A stretch of DNA of 64,000 bases from Sutcliffiella horikoshii (GCF_020524325.1 NZ_JAIVKY010000008.1:1-64000); one strand, 5' to 3'. Counted from the stretch's first letter, positions 33,630-42,757 are shown. The notes: generated by a model not told the origin, from the letters alone. Numbers and translations are program-made.

Positions 33630-34139
33630 ATGGAAGAATTGCTATTTAAGCAAATGCAGTTTGTACGAAAGAGAACCATTGCGGCTCTTGATGCCACCAC
33701 GGAAAAACTTGCAGATGAGATGCCGAGAAATGTTAAAAATTCAATCAGATGGAATTTGGGACATATTTTCGTTTCACAAGATACATTGCTCTATCCGTTC
33801 ATTGGTGAAGGTCATCATGTGCCCAAAAGTTACCTTGAGCTGTTTGCCATGGGATCAAGCCCTTATGAATGGGAGACAGAGGCTCCTACGTTGCAAGAGA
33901 TTAGGAACTATTTAGTTGAACAGCCTATCCGTATCCAAAAAGACTTTGCAGGAAAGCTGGAAGAAAGAATACAACAACCTTTCAAATTGGGTGACCATGA
34001 GCTTACTACGCTTGGGGAGCTGCTGAGCTTTGCTATTTGGCATGAGGGGTTGCATCAAGGTGCAATTAATACTCTTAAGCGTGCCGTTGGAACAGAGGAC
34101 CTTTGGAGCAAAGTGACAGAGGAAAATCAACTCATATAA
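33630..34139 (+). CDS. DinB-family protein
   Basis: 169 residues, DinB/YfiT four-helix metalloenzyme-like fold. The likely metal ligands are the His in WNLGHIFVSQD (about 49) and the two His in IWHEGLHQG (about 143 and 147), the usual three-His pattern. Family members include thiol-dependent S-transferases (bacillithiol transferases) and proteins of unknown function. Which applies here is not known. The ATG follows AGGGG by 8 nt. It is a single-gene unit with its own terminator. Confidence 0.82.
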   Translation: MEELLFKQMQFVRKRTIAALDATTEKLADEMPRNVKNSIRWNLGHIFVSQDTLLYPFIGEGHHVPKSYLELFAMGSSPYEWETEAPTLQEIRNYLVEQPIRIQKDFAGKLEERIQQPFKLGDHELTTLGELLSFAIWHEGLHQGAINTLKRAVGTEDLWSKVTEENQLI

Positions 34140-34143
34140 AGGA

Positions 34144-34186
34144 AAAAATAGGGTTTGTCTCGCTTTTAGGGGCAGACCCTATTTTT
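34144..34186 (+). terminator. Terminator after the DinB-family gene
   Basis: AAAAATAGGGT / ACCCTATTTTT stem with a further partly paired interior; T run on the 3' side. Confidence 0.85.
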
Positions 34187-34228
34187 CTCTAAAATAAATG
34201 TATCTAATTTAGTATATATGTGATAAAA

Positions 34229-34246
34229 TATCTTTAATTCAAGATA
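34229..34246 (+). promoter_or_regulatory. MhqR-type operator upstream of the CatE-like dioxygenase
   Basis: TATCTTTAATTCAAGATA, an 18-bp near-perfect palindrome resembling the MhqR box of B. subtilis (recalled consensus TATCTCGAATTCGAGATA). It lies 43 bp before the start codon. Confidence 0.65.
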
Positions 34247-34288
34247 TTTAAATTCAAAGTAAAAACGAAAGCAAGGAGGAACCTATAT

Positions 34289-35140
34289 ATGAAACACTTC
34301 CATCAAAGCCCTACCACCTATGTGCAGGATGTCATGATAAATGTAAAAAATCTTCAACGTTCTATTGAATTTTATACAACCATAATTGGTTTTAAACTTT
34401 TAGAACAAACGGAAACTCAAGCGGTATTTACGGCAAATGGCCATACTCCGTTGTTGACTATCGTACAACCAAAGAATATTAAAACAAAGCCGCAACGCAC
34501 CACCGGTCTTTATCATTTTGCGATTCTTTTACCTTCACGGGCAGATCTTGGTAGCATCATCCATCATTTTATCGCCAAGGGTGTGCGCCTCCAAGGGGCT
34601 TCAGATCATCTTGTCAGTGAGGCATTATATTTGGCGGATCCGGACGGAAACGGGATTGAAATATACAGGGATCGTCCGTCAGATGAATGGAATTGGAACG
34701 GATCAGAAGTGGAGATGGCATCTATTGCTCTTGATGTGGAAGACGTGTTAAAAGAGGGTCAAGATACCAAGTGGAATGGTCTACCTAAAGAAACAGTGAT
34801 GGGACATATACACCTTCACGTTTCTGAACTAAAAGATACCGAGCAGTTTTATACAAAAGGGCTAGGGTTTGAAGTTGTCACTCGATATGGAGCGCAAGCT
34901 TTGTTTATCTCAACGGAACGATACCATCATCATATCGGACTGAATACATGGAATGGGGTAGGAGCACCGGCACCAGAAGAAAATTCCGTAGGTCTTGTAT
35001 GGTTCTCATTGGTATTTTCAAATGAAGAAAAGAAGCAGGCTGCAGTTGATAGGCTAACATCATTAGGGTATAAAGTAGAGGAATTAGATGGCCAATATTT
35101 TACAAAGGACTCTTCAGGAAATAGAATAAAATTGGTTTAA
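34289..35140 (+). CDS. catE: Catechol 2,3-dioxygenase (CatE-like)
   Basis: 283 residues, two vicinal-oxygen-chelate (glyoxalase-fold) modules at about 8-130 and 168-283. The C-terminal half carries metal ligands His in GHIHLHVSEL (about 171), His in YHHHIGLN (about 212) and a Glu in the last strands. GLYHFAILLP and ADPDGNGIEIYRDRP are CatE signatures. It opens catechol and hydroquinone rings to detoxify quinone-type stress. AAGGAGG lies 8-9 nt before the ATG. The MhqR-like operator upstream suggests induction by quinones, in common with the dioxygenase at 36606 and the quinone reductase at 47839. Confidence 0.87.
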   Translation: MKHFHQSPTTYVQDVMINVKNLQRSIEFYTTIIGFKLLEQTETQAVFTANGHTPLLTIVQPKNIKTKPQRTTGLYHFAILLPSRADLGSIIHHFIAKGVRLQGASDHLVSEALYLADPDGNGIEIYRDRPSDEWNWNGSEVEMASIALDVEDVLKEGQDTKWNGLPKETVMGHIHLHVSELKDTEQFYTKGLGFEVVTRYGAQALFISTERYHHHIGLNTWNGVGAPAPEENSVGLVWFSLVFSNEEKKQAAVDRLTSLGYKVEELDGQYFTKDSSGNRIKLV

Positions 35141-35178
35141 CCATCAAAATAGACTTCTAAAAAGGGTCTGTTTTTTCT

Positions 35179-35310
35179 ATGTCGTATAAATTATTGGAAG
35201 CTATGATGGATGTAGCAAAATATGGAGAAAATGGACTGGAAATGCTGATAAGAAGAGGGTGGATGGAACAGCCACCGCAATCATTGGATCGCGAGAAGCT
35301 GCAAGAATAA
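35179..35310 (+). pseudogene. Remnant of a DUF3231 (CotF-like) spore-associated gene
   Basis: A 43-codon frame with a poor ribosome site. Its sequence EAMMDVAKYGENGLEMLI RRGWMEQPPQ matches only the last 40-odd residues expected of DUF3231 proteins, which end in a GW-(M/L)-E-x-PPQ motif. Nothing upstream continues the homology, so this looks like the tail of a deleted gene. Alternatively it is a free-standing microprotein. Confidence 0.5.
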
Positions 35311-35313
35311 AGA

Positions 35314-35342
35314 AGCTGAAGGTCATACTGGGACCTTCAGCT
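35314..35342 (-). terminator. Hairpin at the end of the two-domain GNAT gene
   Basis: AGCTGAAGGTC / GACCTTCAGCT, an 11-bp perfect stem that overlaps the stop codon of the minus-strand gene. Confidence 0.8.
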
Positions 35343-36216
35343 CTTTCTGATAGAAATAAAGCTCATCAGCAAGTCTAAAACCAGCTTTTTGATATACATG
35401 TATTGCTTGTTTATTGGTTGAATTTACACATAGCCTGATTTCGTCGATTTCTATGAATGAAAAAATCCAAGAAACCACGCCTTTTAAAAGTTCTGTACCA
35501 ATGCTTTGTCCTCGAAAGCGCTCATCCACTGCAAAAAACTCAATGCGGGCTTCCGAAAACTCAGGTTCCACCTCTACATAAATGTATCCTGCTAATTTGT
35601 CTTCTCTCTTATAAAAAAATACTTTCCGGTGCTCATTAATCCGGTCAATGATTTGATCTCCATTATAGTATGTATCAGGGAAGGTTAGGTTGTGTAGATG
35701 GATCATCTCATTTTTGTGTTCCTCTGTGAGCAAGGTGAGTTCAGGAATTTGTGAGGTAAAAAGTTCGTTACGTCGCATAATCAAAATAGCCTGCTCGCTT
35801 TGTTTTAAGAAGTTAAAATTTGTTGCGGTTGTGACTGCAATTTCGTTCTCTTTGTTCGGAAACATGCTAAGTCTTTCCACCTTTGAAGGGATAAGTTGCA
35901 ACATATCTTGGAACAAAAGTATTGCTTGATTATGGTGATTCGCATCTACAAACGGTCCCCATACTTCTGCAGATTTCTTCTCAAAATCAGCATCAAACCC
36001 AATCACCCCGATTAAAGTTTCTTCCATAAAGGCTAAAACGAAGGCTTTTTCGAATGGTACATCTGTAAGTTCGTTCTGTATGTAGCTTGAGATTTCCTGT
36101 TGTTGGTTGCCGCAATATCCAATATGACTACTTGACTTACCATTGAGTTCTGCGATAAAAGCTGCCACTTCTTCTATTAATTCACTTAAAGGATAAGAGA
36201 GTACAGGTTCTTTCAC
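35323..36216 (-). CDS. Two-domain GNAT N-acetyltransferase
   Basis: About 297 residues. The N-terminal half is a degenerate GNAT-like domain. The C-terminal half, from LTEEHKNEMIHLHNLTFP, is a complete GNAT with the acetyl-CoA loop VDERFRGQSIGTELLKG and the end block CVNSTNKQAIHVYQKAGF. The acceptor is unknown. The longest frame starts at 36231, but AGGAG lies 7 nt before a GTG at 36216, which gives MKEPVLSYPLSEL and is preferred. Confidence 0.82.
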   Translation of the reverse strand: MKEPVLSYPLSELIEEVAAFIAELNGKSSSHIGYCGNQQQEISSYIQNELTDVPFEKAFVLAFMEETLIGVIGFDADFEKKSAEVWGPFVDANHHNQAILLFQDMLQLIPSKVERLSMFPNKENEIAVTTATNFNFLKQSEQAILIMRRNELFTSQIPELTLLTEEHKNEMIHLHNLTFPDTYYNGDQIIDRINEHRKVFFYKREDKLAGYIYVEVEPEFSEARIEFFAVDERFRGQSIGTELLKGVVSWIFSFIEIDEIRLCVNSTNKQAIHVYQKAGFRLADELYFYQKELKVPV

Positions 36217-36234
36217 TCCATCACTCCTCATTTA

Positions 36235-36262
36235 AAAAATCCCAGAGTGTGCACGCCTCTGA
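36235..36262 (-). terminator. Terminator of the 59-aa membrane protein gene
   Basis: On the minus strand: CAGAG-GCGTGCAC-ACTCTG stem, then ATTTTTT, just before the GNAT ribosome site. Confidence 0.7.
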
Positions 36263-36297
36263 GACTTGTTTGATTATTTAAAATTATAACACAATTA

Positions 36298-36477
36298 TTA
36301 GCGATTTATGAGGTTTCGGACCCCTCTATAGATTAAGGCAAGCGAGAATACTAGAACGGTAACGACGCCAAGAATACTAGTGATCGGCTCAAGAGCAGCA
36401 AACGTTCCAGTCATTGGTACTCTTAGAAGCGCAAAACCTGCTAGCATGGCAGCGAAAAACAGAATAATTCTTTCCAT
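36298..36477 (-). CDS. Small two-span membrane protein (59 aa)
   Basis: 59 codons, ribosome site AAAGGAGGGTG about 5 nt before the ATG. Two hydrophobic segments at about 4-20 and 35-50 are joined by a short polar turn, ending YRGVRNLINR. It has its own terminator. The family is not recognised; such small integral membrane proteins are common and mostly uncharacterised in Bacillus. Confidence 0.72.
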   Translation of the reverse strand: MERIILFFAAMLAGFALLRVPMTGTFAALEPITSILGVVTVLVFSLALIYRGVRNLINR

Positions 36478-36565
36478 AAAACACCCTCCTTTCCCTTTGC
36501 TAACACTATATGTGTATAGGCTTAAACTTGTCAGCGGTTACAAAAATTCTTTTTCAAAAAAAATA

Positions 36566-36595
36566 GAGCTGAAATCGATTAGTTGATTTCAGCTC
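36566..36595 (-). terminator. Terminator of the MhqO-like dioxygenase gene
   Basis: GAGCTGAAATC / GATTTCAGCTC stem, with A-rich and T-rich flanks on both sides, so it may work in both directions. Confidence 0.85.
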
Positions 36596-36605
36596 CATTT
36601 TTAAT

Positions 36606-37574
36606 TTAGTTTATTTCTAATGGTCGTAAGCTTGCCTCAATTTCTTCTCTTTTTGGTTCTAAGAACGGAGGAAGAGCAAGCTTTTCACCCATTGTTTCTA
36701 GAGGCTCGTCTGCACTGAATCCAGGTGTGTCTGTGGATAATTCAAAAAGAATACCATTAGGCTCTCTGAAATAGAGTGCCTTAAAATAATATCTTTCTAC
36801 TTCTCCTGAGTTCGGAAGGAGTGTTTCCCTCACTCGTTTTACCCACTTTTGAAACTCTTCTTTGTTTGGAACCCGAAATGCCACATGATGGACGCCGCCT
36901 CGACCTATTTTTTCAGGGGGAAGATCTGGCCTTGTTTCAATATGCACTTCTGCTCCCGCACCGCCTTCTCCAGTTGTGTAGACTTCAATGGCAGGGAAAT
37001 CCCCCTTAAGGGAAGGGTAAGACCCTTTATGCTGAAACCCAAGCACATTAGTTAAGATGCTTGTTGTTGGGAGGGCTGATTTAACGGTCAACGTTACAGG
37101 CCCAAGTCCAATGATGGCATGCTCTTTTGGGATGTCATTTTTTCCCCAAGGAACCCCGGCTGGAACACCTTTTTCTCCGTTATCAGCCACTAATAACAGT
37201 TTTGTGCCTTCATAGTCTTCAAATGCTAATGTGTCTCTGTCTGCCCGCTTTTTTATTTCTTCCTGTTTTATGTTAAATGTCCGGAATCGCTGTTGCCAAA
37301 AATGCAGTGAATCGGTGGTTGCCACACGTAAAGAAGTAGAAGAAATGCTTGAAACTCCTTCATGGGTTCTGCCTAAGCCAGGAATATCAAAGAAGGTAAT
37401 CTCTGTTCCTGGATTTCCCTCTGCATCACCATAAAATAAATGATAGGAGGACGTGTTATCTTGGTTTACGGTCTTTTTTACAAGTCTCATACCAAGAACC
37501 TCTGTAAAAAAAAGATAATTTTTTTCTGCTTTAGCTGTTAATAAAGAAACGTGGTGTAAACCCAATAATTCCAT
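36606..37574 (-). CDS. Ring-cleaving dioxygenase (MhqO/MhqA-like)
   Basis: About 322 residues, two glyoxalase-fold modules. The first has GLHHVSLLTAKAEKNYLFF and the second GRGGVHHVAFRVP with FREPNGILFELSTDTPGF, giving the His-His-Glu iron site. Closest to the MhqO/MhqA group that handles hydroquinones in B. subtilis. AGGAG lies 8 nt before the ATG at 37574, preferred over the GTG three codons upstream. An MhqR-type operator lies at 37613-37630, directly upstream. Confidence 0.85.
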   Translation of the reverse strand: MELLGLHHVSLLTAKAEKNYLFFTEVLGMRLVKKTVNQDNTSSYHLFYGDAEGNPGTEITFFDIPGLGRTHEGVSSISSTSLRVATTDSLHFWQQRFRTFNIKQEEIKKRADRDTLAFEDYEGTKLLLVADNGEKGVPAGVPWGKNDIPKEHAIIGLGPVTLTVKSALPTTSILTNVLGFQHKGSYPSLKGDFPAIEVYTTGEGGAGAEVHIETRPDLPPEKIGRGGVHHVAFRVPNKEEFQKWVKRVRETLLPNSGEVERYYFKALYFREPNGILFELSTDTPGFSADEPLETMGEKLALPPFLEPKREEIEASLRPLEIN

Positions 37575-37612
37575 AGGTATCACTCCTGAAAAGAATTTAA
37601 CTCAAATTAAAA

Positions 37613-37630
37613 TATCTCGAATTCAAGATA
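37613..37630 (-). promoter_or_regulatory. MhqR-type operator of the MhqO-like gene
   Basis: TATCTCGAATTCAAGATA differs from the recalled MhqR consensus palindrome at one base. Confidence 0.78.
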
Positions 37631-37776
37631 ATTATACCATGACTTTTCAACATTCACAACAGCAATAAATTATTTGAAAAATACAAAATTTTTATGTGTT
37701 TTTCTGCTTTTTTATTGCTAATTTCTCCATTTCAAAATATATTTATAATATATATATGTAGGAGAGTGATGAGAAC

Positions 37777-39042
37777 TTGGATAGTATACCCTATGACTCG
37801 ATAATTTTATTAGGGGCATTGTTAATATTATCAGGATATTTTTCGGCATCTGAAACGGCTATTACGAGCGTGAACAAAGTGCGGCTTCGTAATCAGGCAG
37901 ACAACAATGCAAGAGCAAAACGCTCATTAAACATGGCAGAAAACTTTGATCAAAGTGTTTCTACAATTCTAATAGGTAATAATATCGTTAACATAGCAAT
38001 GGCAGCAATAGCGACGAATATTGCCACTCAGCTATATGGGAGTAATGGCAGCACCCTTGCCATCACGACAGCGATTATTACGATAGTAGTCCTTGTTTTT
38101 GGGGAGATTTTGCCGAAATCTTTAGCTAAACAATATGCAGAAAAATATTTACTCTTAATATCTGCTTCTTTAATGACAGTCATGAAACTCTTTTATCCGA
38201 TTACATGGTTGTTCGTCCAACTGAAAGTAGGTATTAAAAAACTCCTTGGAGCAGATAAGGAGGAACCTACCGTTACAGAAGAAGATGTAATTGCAATGGT
38301 GGAGATCGGAGAAGAAGAAGGGACTTTTCTCACACAAGAACGAGAACTGCTGCATAATGCAATAGCGTTTGATGATATCGTCGTGAAAGATATCCTTACG
38401 CCAAGACCAGATGTAGTAGCCATCTCAGAGGATACGTCAATTGAAGAGATTAAAGACATTTTTATAAAAGAACAATATTCACGTTTACCCTTATATGAAG
38501 GATCCATCGACAACATTACTGGAGTTATTTCACATAGAGATTTCTTTGCCCAATATGTGCAAGATCAGAACTTTTCATTAAGAGAAATTGCACGCAGTCC
38601 GTTTTTCGTAATTGGATCTGCCAAAATATCTAATCTCCTGAAAGAGCTGCAAACTTCACAAAATCATTTAGCCATAGTGCTAGATGAGTATGGTGGAACC
38701 GCAGGTATAATCTCGATTGAGGATATAATTGAAGAGATTGTCGGAGAAATTTGGGATGAGCATGACGAAAACGAAAACCTGGTGGAAGTAATTGATGAAT
38801 TAAAATTTCGTATGGATGGGCGTCTGCCTGTAGAGGAATTTACGGAGTTGCTACAACTTGAAGTAGCAGAATCCACCGCTAACACGTTAGGCGGTTGGAT
38901 TTCAGATATGCTCGGCTATCTTCCTAAAAAGGGAGAAAGGGTGGAGTGTGAAAGCTTCGTCATTCATATAGAAGAAGTGAAAAAGCATCGAATACAAAAA
39001 GTGGTTGTAGAAAAAAACGTTGATTTTGTTTTTTCTGCATAA
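37777..39042 (+). CDS. CNNM/CorC-family membrane protein (DUF21 plus CBS)
   Basis: 421 residues. An N-terminal DUF21 domain has four spans (about 8-160) with GYFSASETAITSVNKVRLR and FGEILPKSLAKQ. A CBS pair follows (about 205-330; DILTPRPDVVAI and HLAIVLDEYGGTAGIIS), then a CorC_HlyC domain (about 345-415; LPVEEFTEL, GGWISDMLGYLPKKGE). Relatives include B. subtilis YhdP/MpfA and YrkA, linked to Mg2+ efflux and toxicity. The start is TTG (37777) with GGAGAGTGATGA upstream; no better start is near. Confidence 0.88.
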   Translation: MDSIPYDSIILLGALLILSGYFSASETAITSVNKVRLRNQADNNARAKRSLNMAENFDQSVSTILIGNNIVNIAMAAIATNIATQLYGSNGSTLAITTAIITIVVLVFGEILPKSLAKQYAEKYLLLISASLMTVMKLFYPITWLFVQLKVGIKKLLGADKEEPTVTEEDVIAMVEIGEEEGTFLTQERELLHNAIAFDDIVVKDILTPRPDVVAISEDTSIEEIKDIFIKEQYSRLPLYEGSIDNITGVISHRDFFAQYVQDQNFSLREIARSPFFVIGSAKISNLLKELQTSQNHLAIVLDEYGGTAGIISIEDIIEEIVGEIWDEHDENENLVEVIDELKFRMDGRLPVEEFTELLQLEVAESTANTLGGWISDMLGYLPKKGERVECESFVIHIEEVKKHRIQKVVVEKNVDFVFSA

Positions 39043-39054
39043 CGTATTTAAAGT

Positions 39055-39079
39055 CCTGGCATATTGCCAGGGCTTTTTA
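39055..39079 (+). terminator. Terminator of the CNNM gene
   Basis: CCTGGCA / TGCCAGG stem with a T-rich tail. Confidence 0.85.
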
Positions 39080-39109
39080 TGTGGCTCTTGAACAAGTTTA
39101 AGCAGTTCC

Positions 39110-39445
39110 AATTCTACTTGGGTTCAGCGGTAGTCATAGGATGGCAATGAGGACAATGTTCGAGTGTTTTAGGGTTTAGCGGTAGTCATAGGGTGGCAAT
39201 GAGGACAATGTTCGAGTGTTTTAGGGTTCAGCGGTAGTCATAGGGTGGCAATGAGGACAATGTTTGAGTGTTTTAGGGTTCAGCGGTAGTCATAGGGTGG
39301 CAATGAGGACAATGTTCGAGTGTTTTAGGGTTCAGCGGTAGTCATAGGGTGGCAATGAGGACAATGTTCGAGTGTTTTAGGGTTCAGCGGTAGTCATAGG
39401 GTGGCAATGAGGACAATGTTTGAGCATTTTAGGGTTCAGTAGTAG
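39110..39445 (+). repeat. 52-bp tandem repeat array 2 (six units)
   Basis: GAGGACAATGTT occurs at 39149, 39201, 39253, 39305, 39357 and 39409, exactly 52 bp apart. GTCATAGGGTGGCAAT starts 16 bp upstream of each GAGGAC (the first copy has one base change). Units are nearly identical. The array lies between the terminators at 39055-39079 and 39448-39480. The 487-bp gap around it holds no gene. Confidence 0.97.
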
Positions 39446-39447
39446 CT

Positions 39448-39480
39448 AAAAGCTATCCATGAGTTGGGGTAGCTTTTTTT
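39448..39480 (+). terminator. Terminator between array 2 and proC
   Basis: AAAAGCTATCC / GGGGTAGCTTTT stem, then TTT. Because array 2 already follows the CNNM terminator, this second terminator may close a transcript that starts within or before the array. Confidence 0.75.
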
Positions 39481-39529
39481 ATATGGTTTTTATATAATTC
39501 AAAGCAGAACGTTTAGGAAGTGATACATA

Positions 39530-40345
39530 ATGTTAAACAAGAAAATTGGTTTTATCGGTAGTGGGAAAATGGCTGAGGCAATAATTGGTGGACTTGTAAA
39601 GTCAGAGCTAGTACCTTCAAACCAGATATTCGCCAGTGCGAAAACAAAAGAAACGGTAGACAAAATTGCAGATAAGTATGGTATTGAAACAACTATCCAA
39701 AACATGGATGTAGCTGCTAAAGCAGAAATGCTAATCTTGGCTGTGAAACCAGATCTTCATAAAGCGGTAATTGAAGAAATTGTGGATGCAGTTAAAAGTG
39801 ATACTGTCGTGATTACCATTGCGGCTGGCATTACATTGGAATTCTTAGAATCAGCTTTCGGGGGGAAAGTAAAAGCAGTACGTGTGATGCCAAATACACC
39901 TTCATTAGTCGGAGAAGGCATGAGTGCGATTTGTGCAAATGAGGCAGTGAACGAAGATGAATTACAAGATGTGATCCGTCTTTTTGAAAGCTTCGGTAGA
40001 GCAGAAGTGCTACCTGAAAAGTTGATGGATGCAGTGCCTGCCGTTAGCGGTTCTTCTCCAGCCTATGTGTATATGTTCATTGAGGCTTTAGCTGACGGAG
40101 CGGTGCAACAAGGAATTTCACGTGACCAGGCATATACAATGGCAGCCCAGGCTGTTCTTGGGGCAGCGAAGATGGTGCTTGAAACAGGAAAGCATCCTGG
40201 GGAATTAAAGGATAATGTCTGTACACCGGGTGGTGCTACGATTGAGGCTGTAACGACATTGGAAAAGCATGGCTTCCGGTCTTCAGTGGTGTCTGCAATG
40301 GAAACATGTACGGAAAAGTCTAAAAAACTGAAAGATGCAAAGTAA
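39530..40345 (+). CDS. proC: Pyrroline-5-carboxylate reductase
   Basis: 271 residues. Reduces 1-pyrroline-5-carboxylate to proline with NAD(P)H, the last step of proline synthesis. Rossmann motif IGFIGSGKMAEAIIGG at 6-21, the AVKPDLH block, VRVMPNTPSLVGEG, and the C-terminal signature PGGATIEAVTTLEKHGFRS. AGGAAGTGAT precedes the ATG. It is a single-gene unit with a terminator shared with msrAB. It could also act in arginine catabolism, but length and motifs fit the biosynthetic ProC/ProI type. Confidence 0.95.
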   Translation: MLNKKIGFIGSGKMAEAIIGGLVKSELVPSNQIFASAKTKETVDKIADKYGIETTIQNMDVAAKAEMLILAVKPDLHKAVIEEIVDAVKSDTVVITIAAGITLEFLESAFGGKVKAVRVMPNTPSLVGEGMSAICANEAVNEDELQDVIRLFESFGRAEVLPEKLMDAVPAVSGSSPAYVYMFIEALADGAVQQGISRDQAYTMAAQAVLGAAKMVLETGKHPGELKDNVCTPGGATIEAVTTLEKHGFRSSVVSAMETCTEKSKKLKDAK

Positions 40346-40348
40346 AAC

Positions 40349-40382
40349 AAACCCACTCACCACAAGGTAGAGTGGGTTTATT
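40349..40382. terminator. Bidirectional terminator proC/msrAB
   Basis: AAACCCACTC / GAGTGGGTTT stem between two convergent genes. Confidence 0.88.
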
Positions 40383-40384
40383 AC

Positions 40385-41512
40385 TTATTCAAACAACTCC
40401 AGAAACTCTCCATAACCTTCCGCTTCGAGTTGTTCTTTTGGTACAAATCGGAGGGCTGCTGAGTTCATGCAATATCTTAGTCCTGTCGGCTCAGGGCCGT
40501 CATCAAAAACATGCCCCAGGTGTGCGTTGCCTAATTTGCTACGAATTTCGGTTCGGACTGAGAATAAACTTCGGTCTTCAAGCTCCACTATGTTTTCTGG
40601 AACTAAAGGCTTGGTGAAGCTCGGCCATCCAGTTCCAGAATCATATTTGTCCGTAGAGCTGAATAATGCTTCACCAGAAATTAAATCCACATAAATGCCT
40701 TCTCCTTCAAAATCCCAATACTCATTATGAAAAGGTTCTTCTGTACCATCTTCCTGCGTGACATAATATTGTTCGGCAGTTAAAACGGAGCGTAATTCAT
40801 CTTTGGATAAATGGAGAAGGGTTGTGCCATCATCCTCTACTTGTGCGGTTATATTACGGTCATCTCCCCAAACTTTATCAAGAAAATCGTCACGCCCAGA
40901 GTTATCTCGATAAAAGTTATAGCGGACAGGGTTTTTCAGGTAATAATCCTGATGATAGTCTTCTGCAATATAAAAGGTTTCTGCTGCTGTAATTTCCGTC
41001 ACGATTGGCTGATCAAAACGCCCAGACGAACTAAGTTCTTCTTTTGATTTTTGTGCCAGTTGCTTTTGATCTTCACTATGATAGAAGATTCCAGATTGAT
41101 AAGGTGTTCCTCTATCAACAAATTGCCCCTCGTCATCAGTTGGATCTACTTGTCTCCAGAAAACGTCCAATAAAATTTCATAATTTATGACATCGGGATT
41201 ATAACTTACAATGACAGCCTCCACGTGACCTGTCTCTCCAGTTGTTACCTCGTTGTAGGCAGGATTTTCTATGTTTCCACCGGTATAGCCTGAAACAACC
41301 TCGTATACACCTGGGAGTTTTTCAAATGGCGGTTCCATACACCAGAAGCAGCCGCCTGCAAAAGTGGCATAGGAAATATTGTCACTTTCCTCAAGCTCAT
41401 AAGGCATACTGCCGACTGATTTTTGTGTTACAGAAGCATACATTTTGGGTATAAAGAAGTACGCGGCAAGGCAAGCGATTACAAGAAGTAAACCCCAGAA
41501 CTTTATTCTCAT
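40385..41512 (-). CDS. msrAB: Membrane-anchored methionine sulfoxide reductase MsrA-MsrB fusion
   Basis: About 375 residues. A signal anchor lies at about 5-25, so the catalytic domains face outside. The MsrA domain has the nucleophile Cys55 in [13 protein letters not shown]. The MsrB domain has [24 protein letters not shown] and the catalytic Cys in [11 protein letters not shown]. Together they repair both diastereomers of methionine sulfoxide. The CxxC zinc pairs of many MsrB proteins are absent. AAAGGAG lies 6 nt before the ATG at 41512; the 17-codon upstream extension lacks a ribosome site. Surface-exposed MsrAB suits protection of extracytoplasmic proteins from oxidants. Confidence 0.92.
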   Translation of the reverse strand: MRIKFWGLLLVIACLAAYFFIPKMYASVTQKSVGSMPYELEESDNISYATFAGGCFWCMEPPFEKLPGVYEVVSGYTGGNIENPAYNEVTTGETGHVEAVIVSYNPDVINYEILLDVFWRQVDPTDDEGQFVDRGTPYQSGIFYHSEDQKQLAQKSKEELSSSGRFDQPIVTEITAAETFYIAEDYHQDYYLKNPVRYNFYRDNSGRDDFLDKVWGDDRNITAQVEDDGTTLLHLSKDELRSVLTAEQYYVTQEDGTEEPFHNEYWDFEGEGIYVDLISGEALFSSTDKYDSGTGWPSFTKPLVPENIVELEDRSLFSVRTEIRSKLGNAHLGHVFDDGPEPTGLRYCMNSAALRFVPKEQLEAEGYGEFLELFE

Positions 41513-41681
41513 CACAGACTCCTTTAGTATGTCGTTATTCCAATTATAACCTAAGCCTTTCACGGAACTCTACTAATGATATGCTTCTTCAAATTTTTCC
41601 ATGTTTTGATTTCGTGTACAATATATATTACTATTGTAATAGATTTGATTGGAAATTCATCTTCAACAATGGAGGACTTCA

Positions 41682-42746
41682 ATGAATATATTTTTAACTG
41701 GTGCTACTGGATTTTTAGGGGGAAGGCTGATCCGCAACCTCTTGGAAGGAGAGCATACGGTCTATATATTAGCTAGAAACATGAAAAAAGCGACGGCATT
41801 AAAAGAAGACTTGCCACTTTCCCTGCAAGATAGGGTTACTATTCTAAATGGGGATATAATTCAACCTAAATTCGGTTTTTCTCCTGAACAATTTGCTGCT
41901 ATTTCCAATAACATAGATATTTTCTATCATCTTGCAGCATTAGTGAAATTCGATCATCATTTACGGGATACACTTATGGAAATGAATTACCAAGGAACGA
42001 AAAACGCCTTAGAAGTTGCTGCCTCAATTGGAGTAAAGAAATTTATCCATGTGAGCACTGCTTATACAGTGGGAATATCCAATCTAGGTAAAGAAGAACT
42101 TTATGATCTACAACAGGACTTCAACAATCCTTACGAGGAAAGCAAGGCCCTTGCAGAACATGAAGTAATGAAATATAAGGGTGAGATGGACGTTTCCATT
42201 TTCAGACCTGCCATTATTGTAGGAGATTCTAAGACTGGGGAAGCGGACTCCAACTTTACTCTATATGGTTTTATGAGGGGCCTGGAGGTTTTTAAACGTA
42301 AACTGGAACGTAAGAGTTATGAGGAACAGGTTCACCTTGTCGGTTCCAAAGACGGTACATCCAATCTGGTACCTGTTGATTATGTAGCAGATATTTTAAC
42401 GATTGCAGCCCAAAAAGCTGAAAAGAACACAATCTACAATGTCACTAACCCATCACCCCCGACTAACAGGGAAATACTAGAGACGATAAAGGAACACCTG
42501 AATTTCAGTTCACTTGGTATCTATGAGAAAGGTACAAGCTTTTCCTTAACACCAGTGGAGATGCAGTTAAATAGTTTGATTGATGTTTTTGGTCCATATC
42601 TTGATCGCAGTATTTCATTTGCGGATCGCAATACACAAAAACTGTTAAAAAATAGTCCTATTTCACATTTGAATATGACTAAAGAGATATTGGAAATTAT
42701 TATTAGCGCCTATTTCGAACCAGAAAAGGAAAAAGTGGAAATATAA
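41682..42746 (+). CDS. Extended SDR / thioester-reductase-like NAD(P)-dependent protein
   Basis: About 354 residues. Rossmann motif NIFLTGATGFLGGRLIRNLL at the N terminus; YHLAALVKFDHH; a catalytic Tyr-x3-Lys in NPYEESKALAEHE; IFRPAIIVGDS. Closest to the NAD_binding_4 (male-sterility/thioester reductase) and epimerase groups. The substrate is unknown; a fatty-acyl or thioester reductase role is possible. GGAGG lies 6 nt before the ATG at 41682. Confidence 0.82.
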   Translation: MNIFLTGATGFLGGRLIRNLLEGEHTVYILARNMKKATALKEDLPLSLQDRVTILNGDIIQPKFGFSPEQFAAISNNIDIFYHLAALVKFDHHLRDTLMEMNYQGTKNALEVAASIGVKKFIHVSTAYTVGISNLGKEELYDLQQDFNNPYEESKALAEHEVMKYKGEMDVSIFRPAIIVGDSKTGEADSNFTLYGFMRGLEVFKRKLERKSYEEQVHLVGSKDGTSNLVPVDYVADILTIAAQKAEKNTIYNVTNPSPPTNREILETIKEHLNFSSLGIYEKGTSFSLTPVEMQLNSLIDVFGPYLDRSISFADRNTQKLLKNSPISHLNMTKEILEIIISAYFEPEKEKVEI

Positions 42747-42757
42747 TTGCTTCAAGT

